Below are positions 13,001 through 19,285 of a stretch of 64,000 nt of DNA, in pieces (positions within the stretch are counted from its first letter, which is position 1; each line of letters opens with the position of its first letter). Source of the DNA: Tubiluchus corallicola (Eukaryota > Priapulida > Priapulimorpha > Priapulimorphida > Tubiluchidae); NCBI GenBank assembly GCA_030141605.1, contig JAQGDQ010000167.1, forward strand, positions 149,877 through 213,876, written 5' to 3'. Below the pieces are notes generated by a model. The model worked only from the letters and a program-made list of their open reading frames with translations, was not told the origin of the DNA and made no database searches. The translations under genes were made by a program, and so were the position numbers.

Positions 13001-16000
13001 GCACGGCTTAAGAGTTGCCTAAAAACACATATACCTTCGGATAATCACATTTTATATCCATTTACTTTTTTAGCAATAAATGCATTAAATCAAGTTAAAG
13101 CAACAACTCAATGTAAACTCTCTAATCCGAAGTCACTACAAAAGTGATCAGATAACAGAGATTTCCAAATAATGCTTACACAAAGAAAATCTTAGCATGC
13201 AGCTGACAATAAAAACACTTCTGTTTTAGTCTAATCACCCAGGTAATATTTTTTAAATCGCATACCTGGTCAGGAATTTTATAATTTTTTTGCACGTTCA
13301 ATACGCGTATTAACGGCGGAGTAGTGGTCACTTAAACCACAATTATTAGGACATACGTTCATACCGTACAAAAAAGAGACTATGTGATAATCGACAATTA
13401 TATGATATTTTGGTAATGCAAAACAAAGAACAAAGTGTGAAAAAATGTGCATGGAAAAAATTTAAAACATTACTGCTAACCAGTAGGAAATAAACAAACT
13501 TTGATTTCAACTGATTTTAGATATTCCATGACACAACTTTAAACATTTATAAAGGTTTAAAATTTTTTGAAAAAAAATTCCTCCCTCCCTGACATCATTT
13601 GAACTCATGAAGTAAGATAGAAACAAATTTTAATTCTAAGCAGTCTAATTGAATAACTAATTCATTACATTTCCTAGTTAGTTAACTTATTAACATTACA
13701 AGACACAAGGAAATAGTACTATGAAATTAACAATCTTATACCATATATATATATATAGCACCTTATACACCTTATATCTTGAAAGCTACAGAGTTAGAGC
13801 AAGTAACAAACTAATTTTATCTTATTTATCATTTTTAAAGATAAATTCAAAACTTTCTATGAAACCAATGAAAACTCATTTGTTGAATTCATTAAATCAA
13901 ACATATTATTAAACGATTGGTTTCTACAGTGTTCAGTAAGTTGACAATCCAACAATACATGTTCTCATCTTGTATATCTCTGCCTCTGATTATACAAAAC
14001 CTTTGATTACATGGAATTCTACTCCATCTACCAGTTTCTACTTTTAAACGATGGGATGACAATCTCATACGCGAAGATGCTATTCCACAACATCCTAACG
14101 AGCAAATATTTGCCAGTATACAAAGCATCGATAGACAATTGTGGATTAATTTCCTTGTCTGACGTTTTTATTTTATCCTTTACACTAATCATTTCAACTT
14201 GGATAAAATCAGTCTCTTGTAACCTGTAATGTATAGTAGTGTACATGGGTGTTCTCTTGCATTCTACTAATTATGAAACCTTGTTCAACGGGACATCATT
14301 TGGCTTATAAGTAAGTGTTTTATAAAATTTCGATTGATTATCCTACACAAAAAGGATTATAAATTGAACACAGCTTGGTCTGTGCTTTCACGGCAATTTT
14401 AGATAATAGCAGTTCTAAATTTTATGGAAAATCAAACCTACGTGTAACTCTTGGCACAGTGTTCAGCGAAATGAAAGGGAAATTCAGTAAACACTCACCA
14501 TATACAACGAGTGATGCTAGCAGACCAGTCGTGCTGCTCTTCTAACTGCTTGATTATTTGCTTCTTCTTGTCTTCAATGTCCATGTCTTTCACAGCTTTC
14601 TTTACCACGCTGAAAACACAACAGAATCGTCAACGGCACAGCAGTAAACAGATTTTGGTAGCATCTTGCAAAAAATAAACACAAGCTTAGTCGTGACAGC
14701 TTGCAAAGCAATTTCAATCCAAATTTATGCCAGATAATATCGTTTTTCTTGTTACAGGTCATATTTTATAAAAATGTTTGTAAATAAAACACACACAAAC
14801 CATTAAAAAACACAAAAAAACTTAAAAGGATAAAATCTAACATGGGGTCTATCAAATGGTAGAATAGAGTACAAATTCTGTTTGAAACGTCACATAACTT
14901 ACAAATTGATAAGTAATTAAGAATTGTTACCCCAGACAATAATTTATATAAATTACTCCCAAGAACAGTTGCAAAAATTCCTTAGATATCAAATGGCGAA
15001 AACTTCCCTACTATAAACACGAAAAATTAATAATCTAACGAGAGATTCTTCTGAAGTCTCAAGTTTGTATAGATCTCTTCACACGATTACGATAAATCAC
15101 TGTAATGTTCATTGAACACAAATGTTTCGCCCAGTTGAACTTCTTATTATAGGGATGCATCGGATCCAGTTCCGGATCCCGCAGTCCGGTAATTTTAATG
15201 GATCAAGACACGATCCTGATCTGGCAAAAAATGTTCGTTGGATTTCGCACTGTTTGTATTTAGTTGCACTCTATGCATAAAACTAACGACTACACATCAA
15301 TGGCAAAAAAATTACAGTGGATAAGAAAATCATATGCAAAAGAGTTTAATTGCTTGAATAGTCCTAATTTTTTAAAAGATTATGAAGGATTTCTATTAAA
15401 ATTTTCAGGAATTTATAAAAGTAATGCTTAGTTTTTATGCTGTCATGCTTATAGCACAGGCAGTACCAACAATCTTCATGTTGTGTTTCCATGCAGCAAG
15501 GAGCACATAAAAGAGTTTAATTATCTGAATAGTCCTGATTTTTTAGAAGAATGTGAAAGATTTTTATTAAAATCTTCAGGAATTTACAAAAGTACTCCAA
15601 CGCTTGCAGCACCAAAGTGATACCAATAATCTTCACATTGTGGTTCCATGCAGCAAGGATAGTGCTACTGACACAAAAGTGTCTGCTAAAAGTTTAGAGT
15701 CGTCTACTTCACGTAAAAACATAATTGGCTGTTTTTAATTTAAACCAAGAACAGAACAAATTTCCAAAATTACAGTACATCAACGTTTGCAGTGGTTCCA
15801 TTTGAAATTACTCAGTTATCCTGAAAACGGTCAGGCGATGCCACCACATGAACAAAAGCTAAAACAACCGAAATATCGTTTACATTAATTTTTAAAACAG
15901 AACTGGAACCGGATCAGGCACACGCAGATACGGATCCGGATTCATTGCATCCATAACTTATTCTACAGAACATACCTCTCTATAGCGTCTAAAACATTTG

Positions 16001-18237
16001 CTGTAGCTTTTGGATTATCAGTTATCGTCACTTCCTCCTCTGGTTCTTCAGAAAACTCGTATATTTGCGACTTGTCGTAGCTCACCACCCGCTCTAACCG
16101 ATGCCTCTCTTCATCGGCCTTGAGAGAAACCGGCGACATAGGGGGCGTCGGCGGTGGTGGAGCACCATAGTTATGATCCTGAAAAGTGGAAACTAAATTG
16201 TTTAAAAGGTAGCAAGCACTAATAAGCTAAGGTTAGTAATTGGCTAGTTTGACTATTTTTTGTGTTTTATATAAAATTGTTATTTTTAAAATTAAATGTA
16301 AACTAGCGTTGTGTGAAAATGACAGAAAATTTCTCTGCCATTTTAAGAGAAAACCTTGTACTTTCTACACATTTATACAAAGGCTGCTAGAGAGTTCTAC
16401 AAAAACTCAAGATTATTAAGTTCTTCAATTCATTAAATTATCTTTGCAGGTTGACTGGTTTATAGTCAATTCGATGTTAAACTGAGCAAAAAATGCTTCA
16501 TAAATTTGAGGTTTTTGCAAGCAGTTGTAGCTGGTCAAAACCCGAAGACGGAAATTATAGATTTGTTAACAGCTTACATGGTACGGTAGACCGAAACAGC
16601 TGTGGTAGCCAGCAGGAGGCGGTTGCTGAGTAACCAGAAGCTCATCTTTAAAAGATGGAAGATCTACCTGCGGAACTTCCATGCACGACTGAGAACTGAA
16701 ACATAAATTCACAATTAGGGCTACCAGAGTGAGCATAACTAACGCACATGAAACAGACAAAAATGGAATAAAGAAATGAATCAAAACTGAATAAATAAAC
16801 ACAGCTGCAAGTAAATAAAAAAACAGATAATAAGCCTTTTCACAGTTCTGTTGCACATGCACGCGCTCAGTTGCTGTAGGTCAAAGGTTAAGTGTACCAC
16901 AGCAATGCGTCTTAACTAATCTGTCACATGACATGTGTGTAAAACAAAGCCGTTTGTTATGTCATTTCAGTAATTTCAGTTGTTTTATGTTGACTTGACT
17001 TAATTATGCATTAGTCTGTGCACAAAGTGATTTACTAGCTTGAGCGACAGTAGATATTGTTTGGGAACAAGAAAAAATGAACAAGGAAAGGTTCTAGCTA
17101 GCTGTTAAAACTGTTATTATTACAACAGCATGGACTGCAAGGCGTTGTCAAGTGTACACAAATACTTGTGAAAAGGCTTATTAATTCATAATTAACCTAA
17201 TTCTGCCTAAATGATATGAAGAGAACACAGACAAGTATTAAAACATACATTATGACCACGTTGTGAGCAGCTTAAACGTGAAAGATTGAAAGGAAAAATT
17301 ATGAGGAACCTTGTCGATATTTTTGTGCCAAAAGAGTAGAAACATTAACTCATTGTGAAAACTGGAAAAGTAAACAAGATTACTTTTGGGAAGGAAAACT
17401 ATTACACAAGCTTTCCCGTCAAGAGCTATAATAGCTTCCTTACCTACTCACTTGGACAAGGAATACTTCCTGGCACGAACACAGCTCTACGCATGAAGGT
17501 TCGATTTAAAGGAACGATTGTGTAAACAATAGTTCAGAATAAAGAATGCTTTAAAATATTGAAAACTACAATAGTTTCTTTTACATCAAAGCTTAGATTA
17601 AATAATAATTACCTCAGATACTCAAATTTTGTTAAACTTTCAAAGCTATCCGCGGCTTTGTGAATCTACTAAGATTGGCAGCGTGCCTTTTTGTCACGTG
17701 CGCATGGCCAACAAATAGATAACCATGATCATGAACTGTTGTGTTAGTTTCATGACGTCATATGATGTAAAGCCCATTTTTCGTGACATAACGTGTTTAA
17801 GCAGTTTCTGTTTAGTTTCTGTTGTAAGCAATAGCTGTGTTCTGTTGCCGTAATTAACTTTCTAAGCTAATTATTCAAATGTAGGAATCAATTTTAACTT
17901 TTATAAGCAAGAAAATGTACATTTTGGACAGCAAATTAAAATAAGATTGAGTCTAAACAATCATCCGGTTTTCCTTTAAATCGAAAAGTCGTTCACCAAA
18001 ATTTCAGCTTGGTATGACTAATAAGTTGTATGGTTGTATGGTAAAAAAATTATATTCGTTTTGACAAAGATGGATACCTGACTTTCATGCAGTAGCAATC
18101 CTTACAAAACATTGAACGAACATAATGGAAAATTATGACAACTGAACTAAACACTGAAGACTTTAAATTGTTTCCAATACTCACCCAGCAATAGGAATAA
18201 CTTCATTGGAATACAGTTCCGTATAATCGGTTTCCAT
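343..18237 (-). CDS. KMT2E: KMT2E/MLL5-type PHD-SET chromatin regulator, 20 coding exons, 3' end outside window
   Basis: Joining 18237-18185, 16695-16578, 16178-15976, 14609-14499, 12938-12891, 12514-12363, 11278-11034, 10697-10594, 9436-9343, 8790-8582, 8277-8160, 7345-7236, 6347-6005, 5645-5463, 4508-4285, 3943-3751, 3325-3116, 2479-2362, 2207-1963 and 1077-343 gives 3816 nt, 1272 codons, with no stop. Domains in order: an N-terminal motif [18 protein letters not shown] (residues 53-70) typical of KMT2E and SETD5; a Cys4-His-Cys3 PHD finger (160-202); a basic linker; a SET domain (about 386-521); post-SET cysteines 528, 530 and 536; then a long basic, Ser-rich tail. Known family members (KMT2E, SETD5, fly UpSET) are nuclear, bind H3K4me3 through the PHD finger and act in histone-deacetylase-linked complexes with little or no methyltransferase activity. 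An intact PHD finger points to KMT2E rather than SETD5, but an invertebrate gene may be co-orthologous to both. The last exon ends in a donor, so more exons lie to the left. Confidence 0.95.
1533..1927 (+). mobile_element. inverted-repeat MITE family A, copy 1
   Basis: A short non-autonomous element in the KMT2E-like intron between exons 20 and 19. It begins agccttttcacagttt and ends aactgtaaaaaggctt, imperfect inverted termini, and its body shares blocks such as ggttaagtgtaccacag and caagtgtacacaaatg with copies at 16828 and 33264. No transposase. About 395 bp, apparently an internally deleted form of the foldback copy at 33264. Confidence 0.75.
1963..2207 (-). CDS. KMT2E: KMT2E-like coding exon 19 (TPLKKRR motif)
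   Basis: 245 nt, phase 1 to phase 0, donor GTTTGT. It begins [17 protein letters not shown], matching the family's [ST]-P-[LV]-K-K-[RW] motif, followed by Ser/Pro-rich sequence. The acceptor reads TAGCAG, a tandem NAGNAG site: using the upstream AG would start the exon at 2210 and insert one alanine without changing frame. Confidence 0.88.
2362..2479 (-). CDS. KMT2E: KMT2E-like coding exon 18 (RWLRQAM motif)
   Basis: 118 nt, phase 0 to phase 1, acceptor TTATCAG, donor GTAAAT. It begins [12 protein letters not shown], the counterpart of the K-R-W-[LI]-[RK]-Q-A motif of SETD5 and KMT2E, then a Ser/Cys/Pro-rich stretch ([17 protein letters not shown]). Confidence 0.9.
2480..3115. other. KMT2E-like intron, no feature seen
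   Basis: AT-rich intron between exons 18 and 17 with scattered short purine runs. I see no repeat copy, ORF or regulatory cluster in it. Confidence 0.5.
3116..3325 (-). CDS. KMT2E: KMT2E-like coding exon 17 (SEWLTER motif)
   Basis: 210 nt, phase 0 to phase 0. It starts [13 protein letters not shown], matching the K-[YH]-L-[VM]-[TS]-E-W-L segment of SETD5 and KMT2E, and contains [20 protein letters not shown]. The acceptor (TTTGAAG) has a weak pyrimidine tract and the donor (GTATTT) is weak, so the exact edges are a little less sure than the exon itself. Confidence 0.87.
3751..3943 (-). CDS. KMT2E: KMT2E-like coding exon 16 (serine-rich)
   Basis: 193 nt, phase 2 to phase 0, acceptor GTTTTAG, donor GTACAT. 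It encodes [20 protein letters not shown] and a Ser/Thr-rich stretch ending FRFPKTKK. The final P-K-T-K-K is conserved in SETD5 just before the EWL motif carried by the next exon, supporting the join. Confidence 0.88.
4021..4276 (+). repeat. 250-bp purine tract (pyrimidine tract in the transcript)
   Basis: About 255 bases almost entirely G and A on the plus strand, densest at 4176-4276. It fills most of the 341-nt intron between KMT2E-like exons 15 and 16, so in the transcript a long CU-rich run starts a few bases after the donor. Such mirror-rich purine tracts can form triplex DNA, and CU-rich RNA binds PTB-type splicing factors; both roles are inferences. Confidence 0.85.
4285..4508 (-). 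CDS. KMT2E: KMT2E-like coding exon 15 ([10 protein letters not shown] coiled segment)
   Basis: 224 nt, phase 0 to phase 2, acceptor TTTAAG, donor GTAATG. It begins [20 protein letters not shown], which matches the conserved R-E-[DE]-R-K-[VM]-E-A-I-x-x-A-F helix of SETD5 and KMT2E downstream of the post-SET region. The rest is acidic and Ser-rich and ends in RSKVARG. Confidence 0.92.
4509..5462. other. KMT2E-like intron, no feature seen
   Basis: AT-rich intron DNA between exons 15 and 14 with no recognisable repeat copy, domain or regulatory cluster. Short open frames on both strands have intron-like composition. Confidence 0.45.
5463..5645 (-). CDS. KMT2E: KMT2E-like coding exon 14
   Basis: 183 nt, phase 0 to phase 0, acceptor ATGTAG, donor GTAGGT. 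It encodes a Lys/Glu-rich low-complexity segment ([20 protein letters not shown]) followed by [18 protein letters not shown]. No domain is recognisable, and similarity to relatives is weak, so support comes from splice sites, phase and composition. Confidence 0.8.
6005..6347 (-). CDS. KMT2E: KMT2E-like coding exon 13 (post-SET cysteines, basic tail)
   Basis: 343 nt if the GC donor GAG|GCAAGG is used, phase 2 to phase 0. It encodes [20 protein letters not shown], with the post-SET cysteine cluster (528, 530, 536), then a Pro-rich and very basic stretch ([12 protein letters not shown]) that could be a nuclear localisation signal. An alternative GT donor (CAG|GTACAT, last base 5951) also stays in frame and adds 18 hydrophobic residues; its sequence reads like an intron and its AG also looks like an acceptor, so I prefer the GC donor, without certainty. 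Confidence 0.85.
6348..7235. other. KMT2E-like intron between exons 13 and 12, no feature seen
   Basis: Ordinary AT-rich intron sequence. I found no repeat match to the rest of the window and no exon-like segment. Confidence 0.45.
7236..7345 (-). CDS. KMT2E: KMT2E-like coding exon 12 (end of SET domain)
   Basis: 110 nt, phase 0 to phase 2, acceptor CTGTAG-type region ending CAG, donor GTATGT. It encodes [20 protein letters not shown] and then [11 protein letters not shown], matching the family's HLxIYSxxxIxKxxEITIAFDY strands that close the SET domain. Confidence 0.94.
7416..7943 (+). mobile_element. dispersed element family C, copy 1
   Basis: Lies in the KMT2E-like intron between exons 12 and 11. 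It matches 25688-26175 in the opposite orientation over about 500 bp: shared blocks include gatgatttttcatatactac, aacataattttcaacag, gaaaattgaagta and gcgaagaactagtggtgcga. The outer edge ttaaagaaagacaggatg resembles the terminal sequence of family B, suggesting a related inverted-repeat transposon. No coding capacity. Confidence 0.75.
8160..8277 (-). CDS. KMT2E: KMT2E-like coding exon 11 (SET pseudoknot region)
   Basis: 118 nt, phase 2 to phase 0, donor GTAAGA. It encodes [20 protein letters not shown] and then [16 protein letters not shown] (residues 470-485). Active SET enzymes usually have N-H-S-C-x-P-N here. This protein has Q-R-S-C-M-P-N, so the Asn-His pair that helps bind S-adenosylmethionine is absent, as in vertebrate KMT2E and SETD5 (R-R-S-C-T-P-N). 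Confidence 0.95.
8582..8790 (-). CDS. KMT2E: KMT2E-like coding exon 10 (SET domain, N-terminal half)
   Basis: 209 nt, phase 0 to phase 2, acceptor GTCTAG, donor GTAAAT. It encodes the first part of the SET domain: [20 protein letters not shown], then KGLFATESI and LVSEFYGRI. These correspond to the conserved G-x-G/KGLxA strand and the EYxG strand of SET proteins, with Phe for Tyr in the last. SET residues start near 386. Confidence 0.95.
9343..9436 (-). CDS. KMT2E: KMT2E-like coding exon 9 (pre-SET helix)
   Basis: 94 nt, phase 2 to phase 0, acceptor TTTTAG, donor GTAAGT. It encodes a segment with [17 protein letters not shown] just before the SET domain, comparable to the helical lead-in of SETD5 and KMT2E. 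Confidence 0.9.
9437..10593. other. KMT2E-like intron between exons 9 and 8, no feature seen
   Basis: AT-rich intron DNA. Small open frames around 9931-10192 have no recognisable domain and no splice context, so I regard them as chance. Confidence 0.45.
10594..10697 (-). CDS. KMT2E: KMT2E-like coding exon 8
   Basis: 104 nt, phase 0 to phase 2, acceptor GCGCAG, donor GTAAGT. It encodes a basic linker ([20 protein letters not shown]) followed by acidic residues and SWQEKRE. The segment lies between the PHD and SET domains, where the family also has Lys/Arg-rich sequence. Confidence 0.9.
11034..11278 (-). CDS. KMT2E: KMT2E-like coding exon 7 (acidic then very basic linker)
   Basis: 245 nt, phase 1 to phase 0. 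It begins with an acidic serine patch ([11 protein letters not shown], a possible casein kinase II target by motif only) and then becomes strongly basic ([17 protein letters not shown]), fitting a nuclear localisation signal. The donor GTGGTT is weak. No catalytic domain. Confidence 0.9.
11279..12362. other. KMT2E-like intron between exons 7 and 6
   Basis: AT-rich intron. An open frame on the plus strand at 11246-11656 has no homology I recognise and lies antisense to the gene. No repeat copy identified. Confidence 0.45.
12363..12514 (-). CDS. KMT2E: KMT2E-like coding exon 6 (end of PHD finger)
   Basis: 152 nt, phase 2 to phase 1, donor GTAAGT. It encodes [20 protein letters not shown] and then MCEKC, supplying Trp180, His182, Cys185, Cys199 and Cys202, so all eight zinc ligands and the methyl-lysine cage tryptophan are kept. 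A basic segment ([20 protein letters not shown]) follows. Confidence 0.95.
12891..12938 (-). CDS. KMT2E: KMT2E-like coding exon 5, 48-nt exon inside the PHD finger
   Basis: A 48-nt exon (acceptor TTTACAG, donor GTAAGT), phase 2 to phase 2. It encodes the PHD core [15 protein letters not shown], with the second cysteine pair and the acidic/aromatic residues that line the H3K4me3 pocket in known family members. Skipping it would keep the reading frame but remove zinc ligands and destroy the finger. Confidence 0.93.
12939..14498. other. KMT2E-like intron between exons 5 and 4
   Basis: AT-rich intron holding a family E repeat copy at 13467-13680 and a short (TA)n run at 13745-13756. Nothing else is recognised. 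Confidence 0.5.
13467..13680 (+). repeat. dispersed repeat family E, copy 2
   Basis: Matches 61795-61970 in inverted orientation (cattactgctaaccagt, ctccctccctgacat, gaactcatgaagtaagat) and the left window edge in the same orientation. Type and autonomous partner unknown. Confidence 0.65.
14499..14609 (-). CDS. KMT2E: KMT2E-like coding exon 4 (lysine-rich helix, first PHD cysteines)
   Basis: 111 nt between a CAG acceptor and donor GTGAGT, phase 2 to phase 2. It encodes a charged, probably helical stretch ([16 protein letters not shown]) and then [12 protein letters not shown], whose two cysteines (160 and 162) are the first zinc ligands of the PHD finger. The second of them is split by the intron. 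Confidence 0.93.
15149..15955 (+). mobile_element. hAT-like non-autonomous element with internal duplication
   Basis: About 807 bp with inverted ends: left agggatgcatcggatcc, right cggatccggattcattgcat followed by ccata. The GGATGCA-type ends are typical of hAT transposons. Inside, an 87-bp block (15337-15424) recurs at 15508-15594, and each copy is followed by sequence translating to a T-N-N-L-H motif like the TSNLxxH of BED zinc fingers. The frame is broken by stops, so this looks like a duplicated transposase N-terminal remnant. Inserted between KMT2E-like exons 4 and 3. Confidence 0.65.
15976..16178 (-). CDS. KMT2E: KMT2E-like coding exon 3 (proline-rich N-terminal motif, acidic stretch)
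   Basis: 203 nt, phase 0 in and phase 2 out, donor GTATGT. It starts [16 protein letters not shown], completing the family's N-terminal signature, and runs through a charged segment with EFSEEPEEE and [10 protein letters not shown]. The GC-rich, codon-like composition contrasts with the AT-rich introns. No catalytic domain; it leads into the PHD finger. Confidence 0.93.
16578..16695 (-). CDS. KMT2E: KMT2E-like coding exon 2
   Basis: 118 nt between a CAG acceptor and donor GTAAGC. It enters in phase 2 and leaves in phase 0, covering residues 18-57. It ends in CFGLPYH, the first half of the GLPY..DHNYGA motif shared by vertebrate KMT2E and SETD5; the rest of the motif starts the next exon, which strongly supports this join. 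Confidence 0.92.
16828..17183 (+). mobile_element. inverted-repeat MITE family A, copy 2
   Basis: 356 bp bounded by a perfect 17-bp terminal inverted repeat, taataagccttttcaca at the left and its complement at 17167-17183. The internal sequence is shared with copies at 1533 and 33264. The flanks suggest a TA or TTA target. No coding capacity. Located in the KMT2E-like intron between exons 2 and 1. Confidence 0.85.
17505..17980 (+). mobile_element. inverted-repeat element family B, copy 1
   Basis: 476 bp, left end tttaaaggaacgattgtgta, right end complementary to tttaaaggaaaaccggatga, flanked on both sides by TCGA, a possible 4-bp target duplication. It closely matches 22007-22554 in the same orientation (shared blocks cctttttgtcacgtgcgc, atatgatgtaaagcccattt, taagcaatagctgtgtt). 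No open frame. Confidence 0.8.
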
Positions 18238-18341
18238 GTTATAAAATCTGAGCACTAATAACAATGCTGGTAGTGTGTTTATATGGCAGTAATCAAATGA
18301 CAAGGTCGCATGATGCTTTCTCTTGTATAGAATTACCAGAT
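18185..18341 (-). CDS. KMT2E: KMT2E-like coding exon 1 with start codon (CDS 18185-18237)
   Basis: The exon starts after a poly-T tract and AG (complement of 18342-18343) and ends at donor GTGAGT. The chosen ATG at 18237 gives [18 protein letters not shown] and then splices in phase 2 to the next exon. The 104-nt leader before it holds an upstream ATG that opens a 10-codon uORF ending before the main start, so translation may be damped or may rely on leaky scanning. The extreme N terminus is poorly conserved in this family, so the start rests on phase and position rather than similarity. Confidence 0.75.
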
Positions 18342-18991
18342 CTAAAAAAAACAAAATTGAAACACTATTACTCAAAAATGAATTTTATTTCTTAAAAGTA
18401 ATCTAATTTTGCATAATTCTGTTTTTTATCACAATGTGGTAGGCCTATCAAAAGCAACCACATTTGGTTTTGTAATTTTTATAGCAGCAGCATTTACAAT
18501 TATTAAACAATATAGCCAGCTCTTACACCAGATGCTAACTGTAAAGAAATCCCATTTTTTTATTTCAAAATTTTGAGATGTCAGATTTTGTAAATTATAT
18601 GAAATGTAAATGTAAAACAATTATATGAATGTGACCTAAACGTAAAAATGAAAAAGCTTAATCACAAATATAATTATTCATGATCACGAAATACTACATG
18701 CCATATATATATAACAGAGTTTCCCACAATCCTGAAAAATTGCACTAGCAATAAAACTAGATAGCCAGCCATCAAAAGAATCTTTAAAATTTCACTGGAT
18801 AATGTTAGCACAGACTTCTCAGTCAGTACTTTATATTAAATTTCAATCCAGGTTTTACAGCAGCAATGTGAGTCAGCTAATCAGTCAGTGAGTCAACACA
18901 AAACTGGATAACTTATTGAACAAAATCTGTGACAATTTGCAGTGTGGTATTTGGTGCCACACAATATTGCTTGTTCAAACTACTAACTCAC
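18342..18991. other. first (5' UTR) intron of the KMT2E-like gene, inferred
   Basis: AT-rich DNA between the putative non-coding exon and the start-codon exon, with a short (TA)n run near 18703. No repeat copy seen. Confidence 0.4.
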
Positions 18992-19210
18992 CTTACCTAT
19001 TTCTTTCAAACGTGATTCTAATTACCCTTACGCTGTTTCCTGCGCTTCTGCCTTTTCAATTTACGCGCCCCCTATCGAACAGCGCACCCCCTCAAAACAA
19101 AATTTCCTCTGATCCAACCACTTTCCCTGCAGCAGCTGTGTTGTAAGCTGAACTGCAGCTCACACTAGCTCAACTGCTTGGCAATGCCCGTTCTGTGCGC
19201 TCCACAGAAT
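18992..19210 (-). other. KMT2E: putative non-coding first exon of the KMT2E-like gene (start approximate)
   Basis: The minus strand has a strong donor (AAG|GTGAGT, last exon base 18992), with an overlapping alternative donor GTAAGG six bases upstream in the transcript. It lies just downstream of a promoter-like cluster at 19228-19279, and the next acceptor in the transcript direction (18342-18343) starts the exon that holds the start codon. No long minus-strand reading frame crosses this stretch, so it would be 5' UTR. The transcription start is a guess; 5' RACE or CAGE data would settle it. Confidence 0.4.
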
Positions 19211-19224
19211 ATTGATCTGCAGGC

Positions 19225-19285
19225 GAATACGTCACTCGCTGGTTGTCCTTGGCAACTAGCAGGGCGGACTCAATCCAATATTCAA
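19225..19285 (-). promoter_or_regulatory. candidate KMT2E-like promoter: GC box, RFX X-box, CRE-like, CCAAT
   Basis: Within about 55 bp there is a CRE-like TACGTCA (19228-19234), a near-palindromic X-box gttgtccttggcaac (19242-19256) matching the RFX-factor consensus, GGGCGG (19262-19267) and CCAAT (19275-19279). The surrounding 300 bp is visibly richer in G, C and CpG than the flanking intron and intergenic DNA, and no TATA box is evident. It sits upstream of the putative first exon on the minus strand. It could also fire rightward as a bidirectional promoter. The motifs are visible; the function is inferred. Confidence 0.5.
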
